From positions 1,534,501 to 1,598,500 of the forward strand of contig NZ_FXAK01000007.1 of the NCBI RefSeq assembly GCF_900177515.1: a stretch of 64,000 nt of DNA, written 5' to 3'. Shown one piece after another: positions 1 to 9,422 of this stretch (position 1 is its first letter; each line of letters starts with the position of its first letter). The stretch is from Azospirillum oryzae. GTDB taxonomy: Bacteria > Pseudomonadota > Alphaproteobacteria > Azospirillales > Azospirillaceae. The notes under the pieces were generated by a model. That model worked only from the letters and a program-made list of their open reading frames with translations. It made no database searches and was not told the DNA's origin. The translations under genes were made by a program, and so were the position numbers.

Positions 1-704
1 TGGCGGGCATCGCCGGCCTGGATGTCGTCGTCGAAGGCGGTGACGAAGATGGTGCGCAGATCGCGCACGCGCTTCAGCCGCCGCGCGATCTCGATCCCGC
101 TGCCGCCGTCGGCCAGCCGGACGTCCAGCAGGGCCAGCGTCGGTTTCTCCACCTTCATCAGGGCCAGCGCCTCCGGCTCGTTGCCGGCTGTCCCGCAGAC
201 GACATGCCCCATTTCGGCGACCAGCGCCCCCAGTTCCATCGCCAGCAGGGCGTTGTCCTCCACCACCATCACCCGCTGGACCATGGCGCCGCGCACCCGT
301 GCGCGCGCGGTCTTCAACCTCTCGATCGCCTCACCCGGCCGCAGTTGCAGCACCTTCGCCGCCTGCGGCAGGCTCAGCCCTTCCAGCGCGGTCAGCAGAT
401 ACAGACGGCGATCGGCCTCCGGCAGTTCGGCAAGGGCGCGTTCGATGGGGTGCGGCGAACGCAGCGGCCGGCCTGCCGGGCCAAGGTCTTCGGAACGGTC
501 GAACAGCAGGTTCAGCAGCGCATACATCGGCAGCAACGCCCCGTCGCCGCCACGATCCAGCCCGAAGCGCGACGGCGCCATCATCGCCGCCTCGACACAG
601 CGGGTCACCAGCGCGTCGCCGCGATCGGTCGCGCCGGTCAGCGCCCGCGCGTAGCGGCGCAGCACCGGAACCACTTCGAACAGTTCGCATTCGTAAACGA
701 GCAT
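1..704 (-). CDS. PhyR-like anti-anti-sigma response regulator (C-terminus cut by window edge)
   Basis: This is a two-domain regulator. Residues 1-140 resemble an ECF sigma factor without DNA-binding capacity (VVPVLRRYARALTG near residue 11, then a sigma-4-like helix-turn-helix around 90-135). Residues 143 onward form a receiver domain with the acidic pair E149/D150, the phospho-acceptor D194 in ALLDVRLADG, and T222 of the FVTA motif. In the known PhyR family, phosphorylation lets the sigma-like domain bind the anti-sigma factor NepR and free EcfG, switching on the general stress response. The ATG at 704 has an SD-like GGGAGCGGAG upstream. The last residues, including the switch lysine, lie outside the window. 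No nepR or ecfG is seen in the window, so its partner genes may lie to the left. Confidence 0.85.
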   Translation of the reverse strand, partial: MLVYECELFEVVPVLRRYARALTGATDRGDALVTRCVEAAMMAPSRFGLDRGGDGALLPMYALLNLLFDRSEDLGPAGRPLRSPHPIERALAELPEADRRLYLLTALEGLSLPQAAKVLQLRPGEAIERLKTARARVRGAMVQRVMVVEDNALLAMELGALVAEMGHVVCGTAGNEPEALALMKVEKPTLALLDVRLADGGSGIEIARRLKRVRDLRTIFVTAFDDDIQAGDAR

Positions 705-966
705 ACCCGTGACTCCGCTCCCCGCCGGGAGTTGCCGCTCTGGATTCGCGCCTTTCGAACCGTTGACCGGGGAAAGGCGCCGGCCCCGTCGAATCGCGTC
801 GGGCCATAAGCCGGCTTATTTGACCGTCCTTCGTCCTATTCGGATCCTATCATGTGCGGGGTGGCGGTCGAATGGGAAATGGGGGTGCCGGCCGCCAACG
901 GACGATCAGGCCCCTACGGTCAGGAAAAAGCAATCGAGGGTAGGGCAATCGTAGAGCGAGCCGCGG

Positions 967-1524
967 TCATTTGGCGTTCTCGCGAAGCTGCCGGCTGCGC
1001 CATTGCCAGGGCTTTTCCACCTGCCCGGCCCACAGCCCCATGCGCTTGCTCTGGGCATAGGCTTCGCCCTTCTGATAGGCCGGCGACAGGCTGGCATATT
1101 GAAAGGCCCAGCCGCGTGACACCATCGCCGCCCCCAGATCGACGCCGCGCACGCGGCATTCGCCCTTCTTCTCGCCGGTGCGGTCCTGTTCGGTGACGGT
1201 GCAGTTCACCTCCTCGCCCTTCACCATGTTGGCGAGCACGGCGGTGGCGACCTTGAAGCAGTCCAGTTCGTGACCGTAACGGTTCCTGCACTTCTGCCCC
1301 GGATCCGGCGCGTCGATGCCCATCAATCGGACCGCCGTGCCGTTGATGGTCAGCAGGTCGCCCTCGACCGCCATGGCGGTGCCCTTCAGGGTCTGGTCCG
1401 GCGTGTTGGCGATGGGGCCGCGCCCCTTGGCCGCCTGATTGGTCTGTGCCATGGCCGGTCCCGCCACCGCGAGCGCCGCCGCCAGAAGCAGCCCGCTCAC
1501 CGGCCCCTTCCGCAGCATCGCCAT
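967..1524 (-). CDS. Exported thermonuclease-like (SNase-fold) protein
   Basis: A protein of about 185 residues with an N-terminal signal peptide (MLRKG, a hydrophobic LLLAAALAVAG run, then AMAQ cleavage) followed by a staphylococcal-nuclease-like beta barrel: VEGDLLTINGTAVRLMGIDAPD is the typical first strands, and the domain continues through CRVRGVDLGAAMVSRGWAF to the C-terminal YAQSKRMGLWAG helix. The usual catalytic arginine pattern (R-L-x-G-I-D then E-x-R) is only partly kept: the E-K-K-G-E-C-R-V segment replaces the active-site loop, so nuclease activity is uncertain. I chose the ATG at 1524, just after the stop of the upstream gene (5 nt spacing); an in-frame ATG at 1518 is equally possible. 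Cysteines C and C (GQKCRNR, DCFK) suggest a disulfide. It is probably co-transcribed with the HMCES-like gene. Confidence 0.75.
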   Translation of the reverse strand: MAMLRKGPVSGLLLAAALAVAGPAMAQTNQAAKGRGPIANTPDQTLKGTAMAVEGDLLTINGTAVRLMGIDAPDPGQKCRNRYGHELDCFKVATAVLANMVKGEEVNCTVTEQDRTGEKKGECRVRGVDLGAAMVSRGWAFQYASLSPAYQKGEAYAQSKRMGLWAGQVEKPWQWRSRQLRENAK

Positions 1525-1528
1525 CGCC

Positions 1529-2278
1529 TCAGAACAGGCTCGGCTGGTCATCGCCGGACTTGCTGCCCTTCGCATTGACCGGAGCGGCCTCCTGCGGCGG
1601 ATCGAGGCAGGAACAGTCGTCGTTGCGCACGCTGTTCACCTTCGGCCCCACCGGCACCACATCCAGCCACTCATCCGGCGCGGAGCGGATCAGCCCCTCC
1701 AGCACCGGCAGCGGGGTCGCGGGATCAAGCCACGCATCCCAGTCGGCGGGGTCGAGCACCACCGGCATGCGGTCGTGCAGGAAGGACAGCGTCGCGTTGG
1801 TCGCCGTCGTCACCACCGTCGCGGTTTCCAGCGGCGGGTCGAGCGGCGGTGCGCCCTTCGGCCCGCGCCAGCGCTCCCACAAGCCGGCCAGCGCGAACAG
1901 GCCGCGGTCGCGGCGGCGGATGACGTGGCCCTGCTTGCGCGGCTTCGCCCCCTCCCCCACGCTGGTCCATTCATAGAATCCGTCCAGCGGGACCAGGCAG
2001 CGGCGCTTGCGGAAGGCATCGCGGAAAGCCGGCTTGTCGGCCACCGATTCGCCTCGCGCGTTGATCATCCGCCCGCCGATGGCGGGGTCGTCGGCCCAGG
2101 GCGGCACCAGCCCCCAGCGGACCATCGCCAGATGGCGGCCGTCCTCCTCGCGACGGATGACGGGGATGTCCTGCGTCGGGGCGATATTCCACCGCGGCAT
2201 CAGGTTCGGCCGTTCGGGCACGCCGAACACGCGCTGGACCTCGCTGACCGGGGTGGTGAGAAGCATGCGTCCACACAT
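1529..2278 (-). CDS. SOS response-associated peptidase / HMCES-type abasic-site crosslinking protein
   Basis: A member of the YedK/HMCES (SRAP) family, which covalently traps abasic sites in single-stranded DNA through the N-terminal cysteine exposed after removal of Met1. The sequence starts MCGRM, giving that Cys2, and shows RWNIAPTQ, the MVRWGLVPPWA block, GRMINARGES, and the LVPLDGFYEW segment with the family's conserved glutamate, followed by the HDRMPVVL histidine. Length (249 residues) is normal. I chose the ATG at 2278 because it yields the obligatory MCGR start; the reading frame stays open 33 codons further upstream but that extension has no family counterpart. The downstream SNase-like gene begins 5 nt after its stop, suggesting a two-gene transcript. 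Confidence 0.93.
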   Translation of the reverse strand: MCGRMLLTTPVSEVQRVFGVPERPNLMPRWNIAPTQDIPVIRREEDGRHLAMVRWGLVPPWADDPAIGGRMINARGESVADKPAFRDAFRKRRCLVPLDGFYEWTSVGEGAKPRKQGHVIRRRDRGLFALAGLWERWRGPKGAPPLDPPLETATVVTTATNATLSFLHDRMPVVLDPADWDAWLDPATPLPVLEGLIRSAPDEWLDVVPVGPKVNSVRNDDCSCLDPPQEAAPVNAKGSKSGDDQPSLF

Positions 2279-2466
2279 ACCCTGAAATATGGCCCTTGAA
2301 GGTCGATTGCGCCAGCCGTTTGCCCCTATTCTTGCGGGTCCACCCGACAATCCTTGCAGCGGACAACCGTCACCCATGTCGCCCGTCGGGGTTTCCCTGA
2401 CGCTTAAGCCGGCCTATCTTCGCGGGGCACAACAATCGCATCGAACCGGAAGGCGGGAGTTCACCC

Positions 2467-4803
2467 ATGAAGTTCGGCATCGGACAGGCGGTTCCGCGCA
2501 CCGAAGACGCCCGGCTGCTGACCGGCGGCGGCCGCTACACCGACGACGTGTCTCTTCCCGGACAGGCCTATGCGGCCTTCGTCCGCTCGCCCCACGCCTT
2601 CGCCGCCATCGGCGCCATCGACACGTCCGACGCGCTGGCCCAGCCCGGCGTGCTGGCGGTCTACACCATCGCCGATCTCGACGCCGAGAATGTCGGCATG
2701 ATCCCCTGCCAGGCGGTGTTGAAGCAGCGCGACGGCTCCAACTATGTCCGCACCCCGCGCCCGGCGCTGGTCCGCGGCTTCGCCCGCCATGTCGGCGATC
2801 CGGTCGCCATGGTGGTGGCGGAAACGCTGGAGGCCGCGCGCGAGGCCGCCGAACTGGTGATGGTCGATTACGAGGACCGCGAGCCCGTCACCGGCACGCT
2901 GGAAGCGCTGGAGCCCGGCCGCCCGCTGGTGTGGGACGAGGCGCCGAACAACCTCTGCTTCGACTGGGACACCGGCGACGAGGCGGCGGTGGAGTCCGCG
3001 CTCTCCGGCGCCCACCGCGTCGTCGAACTGGAACTGGTCAACAACCGCGTCGTCGCCAACCCGATGGAGGGCCGCGCCTGCGTCGCCGGCGTCGAATCCG
3101 GTGCCGACGGCGGCCCCGGCCGGCTGCTGATCTACGTCACCAGCCAGGGTGTCCACGGGCTGCAGAAGCAGTTCGCCAAGATCCTGAACGAGCCCGAGCA
3201 GCGAATCCGCGTGCTGACCACCGATGTCGGCGGCGGCTTCGGCATGAAGCTGTTCAACTACCCGGAATATGTCGCCTGCCTGTTCGCCGCCCGCCGGCTG
3301 AACCGCGCGGTCAAATGGGCCGCCGACCGGATCGAGGGCTTCATCAGCGACGACCACGGCCGCGACCATGTCAGCAAGGCCCGCCTCGCGCTCGACGCCG
3401 ACGGCCATTTCCTGGGGCTACGGGTCGATACCGTCGCCAATCTCGGCGCCTATCTGTCCAACTACGGCCCCTTCATCCCGACCGATGCCGGATCGGCGAT
3501 GCTGGTCGGCTCCTACAAGACTCCGGCCGTCTATGTGCGGGTGAAGGGCGTCTTCACCAACACCCAGCCGGTGGACGCCTATCGCGGCGCCGGCCGGCCG
3601 GAAGCGGCCTATCTGCTGGAACGGTTGATCGACCATGCCGGCCGCGTCACCGGCCTCGGCCCGGCGGAGATCCGGCGGCGCAACTTCATCCCGCCGACCG
3701 CCATGCCCTATGCCACGCCGATGGGGCAGGTCTATGACACCGGCGAGTTCGTCCAGAATCTGGAAGACGGCCTGATCCTCGCCGACATGGCCGGCCTGCC
3801 CGCCCGCAAGGCGGAGGCCAAGGCCCGCGGCAAGCTGCGTGGCGCCGGGCTGTCCACCTACATCGAAGCCTGCTCAGGCGGCGGGCCGGAACAGGCGACC
3901 GTCCAGGTCAACGGCGACGGCAAGGTGGTGCTGATGATCGGCACCCAGACCAACGGCCAGGGCCACGAGACCGCCTACAAGCAGATCCTCGCCGACCGGC
4001 TGGGCGTCCCGCCGGAAGACGTGGAGGTGGTTCAGGGCGACACCGACCGCGTCAGCTGGGGCGCCGGCACCGGCGGCTCGCGCTCCGTCCCGGTCGGCGG
4101 CTCGGCGCTGGCGGAAGGTGCGGCCAAGGTGGTGAAGGCCGCGACCACGGTCGCCGCCGACCTGCTGGAAACCGCCGAGGTGGACGTCGAGTTCGCCGAC
4201 GGCCGCTTCACCATCGTCGGCACCGACCGCTCGGTCTCCTTGAAGGAGGTCGCCGCCAAGGCGGCGGCGGGCGGCACCGGCGGCATCGCCTTCTCGGAGA
4301 TGGCGCGCTGGACCCCGCCGGCCAGCACCTTCCCCAACGGCTGCCACATCGCGGAGGTGGAGATCGACCCCGCCACCGGCATCGTCGAGGTGCTGCGCTA
4401 CAGCGTCGTCGACGATTTCGGCACGGTCATCAACCCGATGCTGGTGATCGGCCAGATCCATGGCGGCGTCGCGCAAGGGCTGGGTCAGGCCCTGCAGGAG
4501 CGGGTGGTGTTCGATCCCGACAGCGGCCAGCTGCTGTCCGGCTCCTTCATGGACTACCAGATGCCGCGCGCGGTCGACATGCCGCCGATCGAGGTGAAGC
4601 TGAACAGCGTGCCCAGCACCACCAACATGCTGGGCATGAAGGGCGCCGGCGAGGCGGGAGCCATCGGCGCGCCGCCGGCCATCATCAATGCGGTGGTCGA
4701 CGCGCTGTCCGACCTCGGCATCACCCACATCGACATGCCGGCGACGCCGGAAACGGTGTGGGCGGCAATCCGTAAGGCCGAAACCCGAATGGCAGCGGAA
4801 TAG
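2467..4803 (+). CDS. CoxL-like molybdopterin-binding large subunit (aldehyde oxidase/xanthine dehydrogenase family)
   Basis: A 778-residue catalytic subunit of a molybdenum hydroxylase. The N-terminal a/b hammerhead domain spans about 19-135, followed by two molybdopterin-binding domains (about 150-390 and 410-690). TDVGGGFGMK near residue 256 contacts the cofactor, AYRGAGRPEA starts at residue 371, and the catalytic glutamate is E729 in GAGEAG. The AYRGAGR loop is the form II signature; true aerobic CO dehydrogenases (form I) carry AYRCSFR, so CO oxidation is unlikely. The substrate is probably an aldehyde or N-heterocycle (inference). These enzymes normally need an FAD subunit and a 2Fe-2S subunit, but neither gene is adjacent. 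GGGAG lies upstream of the ATG. Molybdenum cofactor genes (moaD, moaE, moeA, mobB) occur about 10 kb away. Confidence 0.9.
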   Translation: MKFGIGQAVPRTEDARLLTGGGRYTDDVSLPGQAYAAFVRSPHAFAAIGAIDTSDALAQPGVLAVYTIADLDAENVGMIPCQAVLKQRDGSNYVRTPRPALVRGFARHVGDPVAMVVAETLEAAREAAELVMVDYEDREPVTGTLEALEPGRPLVWDEAPNNLCFDWDTGDEAAVESALSGAHRVVELELVNNRVVANPMEGRACVAGVESGADGGPGRLLIYVTSQGVHGLQKQFAKILNEPEQRIRVLTTDVGGGFGMKLFNYPEYVACLFAARRLNRAVKWAADRIEGFISDDHGRDHVSKARLALDADGHFLGLRVDTVANLGAYLSNYGPFIPTDAGSAMLVGSYKTPAVYVRVKGVFTNTQPVDAYRGAGRPEAAYLLERLIDHAGRVTGLGPAEIRRRNFIPPTAMPYATPMGQVYDTGEFVQNLEDGLILADMAGLPARKAEAKARGKLRGAGLSTYIEACSGGGPEQATVQVNGDGKVVLMIGTQTNGQGHETAYKQILADRLGVPPEDVEVVQGDTDRVSWGAGTGGSRSVPVGGSALAEGAAKVVKAATTVAADLLETAEVDVEFADGRFTIVGTDRSVSLKEVAAKAAAGGTGGIAFSEMARWTPPASTFPNGCHIAEVEIDPATGIVEVLRYSVVDDFGTVINPMLVIGQIHGGVAQGLGQALQERVVFDPDSGQLLSGSFMDYQMPRAVDMPPIEVKLNSVPSTTNMLGMKGAGEAGAIGAPPAIINAVVDALSDLGITHIDMPATPETVWAAIRKAETRMAAE

Positions 4804-4914
4804 GGGAAAGTCCTAGTCGGAAGGTGTGGCACTTGCCACACCTCCGTCGGATGAAAACCATGGCATTGTTCCTTACCTAAAGGTGGAAGCTCTCGATCCG
4901 ACAGGGGTAAGGCC

Positions 4915-5676
4915 ATGGCGTTTGGCGACGGTGGGTGCGGCGGTCAATGTGCGGACCGTCTCGATCTGGACTTCACGATGGCGTTCCAGCCCATCGTCGA
5001 TGTCGCCAACGGTGGCGTCTGGGCGCATGAGGCGCTGGTGCGCGGCGCCCAGGGCCAGGGCGCCGGCTGGGTGCTGGGCCAGGTGACCGACTCCACCCGC
5101 TACGCCTTCGACCAGTCCTGCCGCATCAAGGCGATCGAGCTGGCCTCGTCCCTGCCGATGAACGGCGCCCGCCTGTCGATCAACTTCCTGCCCAACGCCG
5201 TCTACAAGGCGGAGGCCTGCATCAAGGCGACCCTCGCCGCCGCCCGCCGCACCGGATTCCCCACCGACCGCATCATCTTCGAAGTGACGGAGAACGAGCG
5301 GGTGGTGGACCACGACCACCTGAAGAGCATCTTCAACGAATACAAGCGCCAGGGCTTCCTGACCGCCATCGACGATTTCGGCTCCGGCTATTCCGGCCTG
5401 AACCTGCTGGCCGAATTCCAGCCCGACATCATCAAGCTGGACATGGAACTGACCCGCAACATCGACAGCGAGCGGGCCCGGCGCAGCATCGTCAAGGCCA
5501 TCCTGGCGGTGTGCGAGGATCTCGCCATCACCCCGATCGCCGAGGGCATCGAGACGGCTGACGAGGCCAAGACCCTGCGCGACCTGGGCGTGACCCTGAT
5601 GCAGGGCTACCTGTTCGCCAAGCCGGCGTTCCAATCGGTGGTGACCGACCCCGATCTGGCGCGGCTGGCCGCTTAA
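4915..5676 (+). CDS. EAL-domain cyclic-di-GMP phosphodiesterase, stand-alone
   Basis: A 253-residue protein made almost entirely of one EAL domain. All hallmark motifs are present: HEALVRG with E39-A-L, NFLP, FEVTENE, the metal-binding DDFGSGYSGLN, IIKLD, PIAEGIET and the terminal LMQGYLFAKPAF. Hydrolysis of c-di-GMP to pGpG is therefore likely. There is no sensory, GGDEF or membrane domain; the first 20 residues contain two cysteines (GGCGGQC) and nothing recognisable. The ATG at 4915 is the furthest upstream start with a good open frame, but the ATG at 4978 (MAFQPIVD) would give the bare domain. The last 4 nt overlap the convergent GNAT gene. Confidence 0.9.
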   Translation: MAFGDGGCGGQCADRLDLDFTMAFQPIVDVANGGVWAHEALVRGAQGQGAGWVLGQVTDSTRYAFDQSCRIKAIELASSLPMNGARLSINFLPNAVYKAEACIKATLAAARRTGFPTDRIIFEVTENERVVDHDHLKSIFNEYKRQGFLTAIDDFGSGYSGLNLLAEFQPDIIKLDMELTRNIDSERARRSIVKAILAVCEDLAITPIAEGIETADEAKTLRDLGVTLMQGYLFAKPAFQSVVTDPDLARLAA

Positions 5677-6227
5677 GCCCGCACCGGCGCGGTCATGTAG
5701 CTCATCCCGCCGCCATAGCTCGCCAGCTTCGCCGCCAGCGCCGCCCCGCCGCCTTCGTAGGGCGCGAAGCCGACGCGGTCCCAATAGCTCCGCGCGCCCG
5801 GCGTCGAGGTCAGCGCCAGCCACCGCCACCCCTCCCGCGCCGCCAGCCCGTGGGCATAGCCCAGCACCGCCGCCCCCAGCCCGGTGCCGCGCGCCTCCGG
5901 CAACAAAGCGATGTCGTGCAGGTACAGGCAGTCCGCATCCGCCGGCAGCCTGCCCAGCGGGGTGTCGAGCGGCGGCGGCACCCCCAGTTTGCCCGGATGC
6001 ATGACGCCATAGCCGATGGCCTTTTCGCGGCATTCCGCCACACGGCAGCCGGCGGGGTAGAGCATCAGCCTCTCCTCGAACACGCTGCGTTCCTCCGGAT
6101 AGTCCGGATGAACGATGTCCGCGATGGCCAGGATCCGGTCCAGATCGGCCGCGGTCATAGCACGCCATAGTGCAAATGCCCCGTGGCCGTCCGGCCGCCC
6201 GATGTCCGACAATTCCCCGGCCGTCAT
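5673..6227 (-). CDS. GNAT-family N-acetyltransferase
   Basis: A protein of about 184 residues with a GNAT fold: the acetyl-CoA-binding loop reads RGTGLGAAVLG (an R-x-x-G-x-G/A form), preceded by the strand CLYLHDIALLPE and followed by WLALTSTPGARSYWDRVGF, the usual C-terminal beta-bulge region. The substrate cannot be told from sequence. I chose the ATG at 6227 because GGAGAAGG lies directly upstream; a GTG at 6245 would add six residues. It is convergent with the EAL gene, overlapping it by 4 nt, and divergent from cysQ with a 90-bp shared promoter region. Confidence 0.85.
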   Translation of the reverse strand: MTAGELSDIGRPDGHGAFALWRAMTAADLDRILAIADIVHPDYPEERSVFEERLMLYPAGCRVAECREKAIGYGVMHPGKLGVPPPLDTPLGRLPADADCLYLHDIALLPEARGTGLGAAVLGYAHGLAAREGWRWLALTSTPGARSYWDRVGFAPYEGGGAALAAKLASYGGGMSYMTAPVRA

Positions 6228-6317
6228 CCGCCTTCTCCGTTCCACACCCGTTCAAGAGCTTCCGGCCCGCCTTCGGGCAGGATATGCTGACTCTTCATAC
6301 CATAGGGAGATTACCCC

Positions 6318-7090
<773 letters not shown>

Positions 7091-7094
<4 letters not shown>

Positions 7095-7924
7095 CCTGTT
7101 CCGTTTCGTGCCTGGGTGAGGCGGCGACCGCGGTGCTGACCACCGCGGCGCCGCTTGAGAAAGTGCGCCTGACCCGCCTGCATGCCGCCGCCTGGCGCGA
7201 CGGCCTGCTGTCGCCCGCCGTGCCGGCCCCGCCGCCCGACCGTCCCGCCCGTCCCGACCGGCCGGAGCTGAAGCTGCCGCGCGACATGCCCAAGCGCGGG
7301 CGCGGCGGCAGCGCTCAGAACCGCATCGCCCTGCTGCACGCGTTGGCGCACATCGAGCTGAACGCCATCGACCTCGCCTGGGACATCGTCGCCCGATTCG
7401 CGCCACTCGGCCTGCCCAAGGGTTTCACCGACGACTGGATCCAGGTCGCCGACGACGAGGCCCGGCATTTCCAGATGCTGGAGACCCGGCTGAACGAACT
7501 GGGCTCCTCCTACGGCGACCTGCCGGCCCATGACGGGCTGTGGCAGGCGGCGACGGAGACCGCGCACGACCTCGCCGCCCGGCTGGCGGTGGTGCCGATG
7601 GTGCTGGAGGCGCGCGGCCTGGACGTCACCCCCGACACCGTGCGCCGCCTGCGCGACTTCGGCGACGGCGAGAGCGCCGACCTGCTCCAGACCATCCATG
7701 ACGAGGAGATCAGCCACGTCGCCGCCGGCCGCCGCTGGTTCGTCCATCTCTGCGCCGAGCGCGGGGCGGAACCGGTCGCCCTCTGGCAGGAACTGGTCGC
7801 CCGCCATTTCCGCGGCGGATTGAAGCGCCCGTTCAACACCGCCAGCCGCCAGCTTGCCGGCTTCGGCCCGGAATATTACGAGCCGATCACTCCTGAAATT
7901 GACCGCAGGCCGGAAACCCGGTAA
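7091..7924 (+). CDS. DUF455 ferritin-like protein
   Basis: A 277-residue member of the DUF455 family, predicted to adopt a four-helix ferritin-like fold. Candidate metal ligands are visible at the right spacing: E89 in ALAHIELNAIDLAWD, E123 and H126 in DDEARHF, E173 in MVLEARGLD, and E206/H209 in HDEEISHV. Function is not established; members of this family are often found next to tRNA- or sulfur-related genes, which does not settle it. The start codon overlaps the cysQ stop by the ATGA arrangement, so translation is probably coupled. Homoserine kinase begins 13 nt downstream of its stop. Confidence 0.88.
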
Positions 7925-7937
7925 GGCGCTGGACATC

Positions 7938-8921
7938 ATGGCCGTATACACCGAAGTCACCGACGAGGATCTCAGCACCTTCGCCGCCCAGTACGATCTG
8001 GGCGCGGTGCTGTCGTGCAAGGGCATCGCGGAGGGGGTGGAGAATTCCAACTTCCTGCTGGTGACCGAACGCGGACCCTACATCCTGACGCTCTATGAGA
8101 AGCGCACGCGGAAGGAGGATCTGCCCTTCTTCCTCGGCCTGATGGAGCATCTGGCGGAAAAGGGCATCGCCTGCCCGCTGCCGGTGGCGGGTCGCGACGG
8201 CGTGGCCCTGCGCGAGCTGTGCGGCCGTCCGGCGGTGATCGTCACCTTCCTGGCCGGCATGTGGCCGCGCCGGATCATGCCGCAGCATTGCGCCCAACTG
8301 GGCGAGGCTTTGGCCCGCCTGCATCTGGCGGTCGGCGACTTCCGCATGGAACGGCCGAACGCGCTGGCCCTGCCCGGCTGGAAGGATCTGTTCGCCAAGT
8401 CCGCCGAACGCGCCGACGAGGTTGCCCCCGGCCTGCGTGCAACGCTGGAGACCGAACTGGCGGCGCTGGAGGCCAACTGGCCGGTCGGCCTGCCGGCCGG
8501 CGTCATCCATGCCGACCTGTTCCCGGACAATGTCTTCTTCCGCGGTGACAGCCTGTCCGGCCTGATCGACTTCTATTTCGCCTGCAACGACTTCTTCGTC
8601 TACGACGTGGCGATCTGCATCAACGCGTGGTGCTTCGAGATCGACGGCTCCTTCAACGCCACCAAGGCGCGGTTGCTGCTGTCCAACTACCGCAAGGTCC
8701 GGCCGCTGTCGCGGGCGGAGCTGGACGCCCTGCCCTGGCTGTGCCGAGGCAGCGCCGTGCGCTTCCTGCTGACGCGCCTTTACGACTGGCTGAACCACCC
8801 GCCGGGCGCCTTCGTGCGGCCGAAGGACCCGCTGGAATATCTGCGCAAGCTGCGCTTCCACCAGTCGGTCCGCGGCCTGGGCGACTATTTCCTCGACGAT
8901 TCCGACGCAGGCGGGCGATGA
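7938..8921 (+). CDS. thrB: Homoserine kinase (ThrB, APH-fold type)
   Basis: A 327-residue enzyme of the choline kinase/aminoglycoside phosphotransferase fold, phosphorylating homoserine in threonine synthesis. It starts MAVYTEVTDEDL, typical of proteobacterial type II ThrB. The catalytic loop is HADLFPDNVFF (H191, D193, N198), followed by the metal aspartate in GLIDFYFACNDFFVYD. A longer frame runs upstream into the DUF455 gene but the ATG at 7938 gives the family's normal start. It ends with an ATGA overlap into rnhA; thrB-rnhA adjacency is common in alphaproteobacteria. Confidence 0.94.
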   Translation: MAVYTEVTDEDLSTFAAQYDLGAVLSCKGIAEGVENSNFLLVTERGPYILTLYEKRTRKEDLPFFLGLMEHLAEKGIACPLPVAGRDGVALRELCGRPAVIVTFLAGMWPRRIMPQHCAQLGEALARLHLAVGDFRMERPNALALPGWKDLFAKSAERADEVAPGLRATLETELAALEANWPVGLPAGVIHADLFPDNVFFRGDSLSGLIDFYFACNDFFVYDVAICINAWCFEIDGSFNATKARLLLSNYRKVRPLSRAELDALPWLCRGSAVRFLLTRLYDWLNHPPGAFVRPKDPLEYLRKLRFHQSVRGLGDYFLDDSDAGGR

Positions 8922-9394
8922 CCGACGACTCCACCCCGACCGAAGCCGGCCGCAAGACCGTCGACATCTTCACCGACGGCGCCTGCAGCGGCAATCCCGG
9001 CCCCGGCGGCTGGGGCGCCATCCTTCGCTATGGCGAGGTCGAGAAGGAGCTGTATGGCGGCGAGCCGGCGACCACCAACAACCGCATGGAGCTGATGGCC
9101 GCCATCATGGCGCTGGAGGCGTTGAAGAAGCCGGTGACCGTGCGCCTCTTCACCGACAGCGAATATGTGAAGAACGGCATCACCAAGTGGATCCATGGCT
9201 GGAAAGCCAAGGGCTGGCTGACCGCCGACAAGAAGCCGGTCAAGAACGTCGATTTGTGGCAGCGCCTGGAAGAGGCGAAGCGGCAACACCAGATCGAATT
9301 CCACTGGGTCCGCGGCCACGCCGGCCACCCGGAGAACGAACGCGCCGACGAACTGGCGCGCCGTGGCGTGGCCGACGTGCGGGCGCAGGGCTAG
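8918..9394 (+). CDS. rnhA: Ribonuclease HI
   Basis: A 158-residue RNase HI that cleaves RNA in RNA-DNA hybrids. The four catalytic carboxylates are visible: D20 in VDIFTDGACSGNPGPGGWG, E58 in NNRMEL, D80 in FTDSEYV and D144 in NERADELAR, with the flexible-loop histidine H134 in WVRGHAGH. The basic handle (WIHGWKAKGW) needed for hybrid binding is present. The ATG lies inside the thrB stop (ATGA overlap). The run of coupled genes ends here; a low-GC segment starts right after. Confidence 0.96.
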   Translation: MTDDSTPTEAGRKTVDIFTDGACSGNPGPGGWGAILRYGEVEKELYGGEPATTNNRMELMAAIMALEALKKPVTVRLFTDSEYVKNGITKWIHGWKAKGWLTADKKPVKNVDLWQRLEEAKRQHQIEFHWVRGHAGHPENERADELARRGVADVRAQG

Positions 9395-9422
9395 CGTACA
9401 ACCCTTTATGTCCCAATCCGCC

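Noticed and set aside
2467..4803. Aerobic carbon monoxide dehydrogenase
   Set aside because: The active-site loop is AYRGAGR (form II) rather than AYRCSFR, and the other two subunits are missing.
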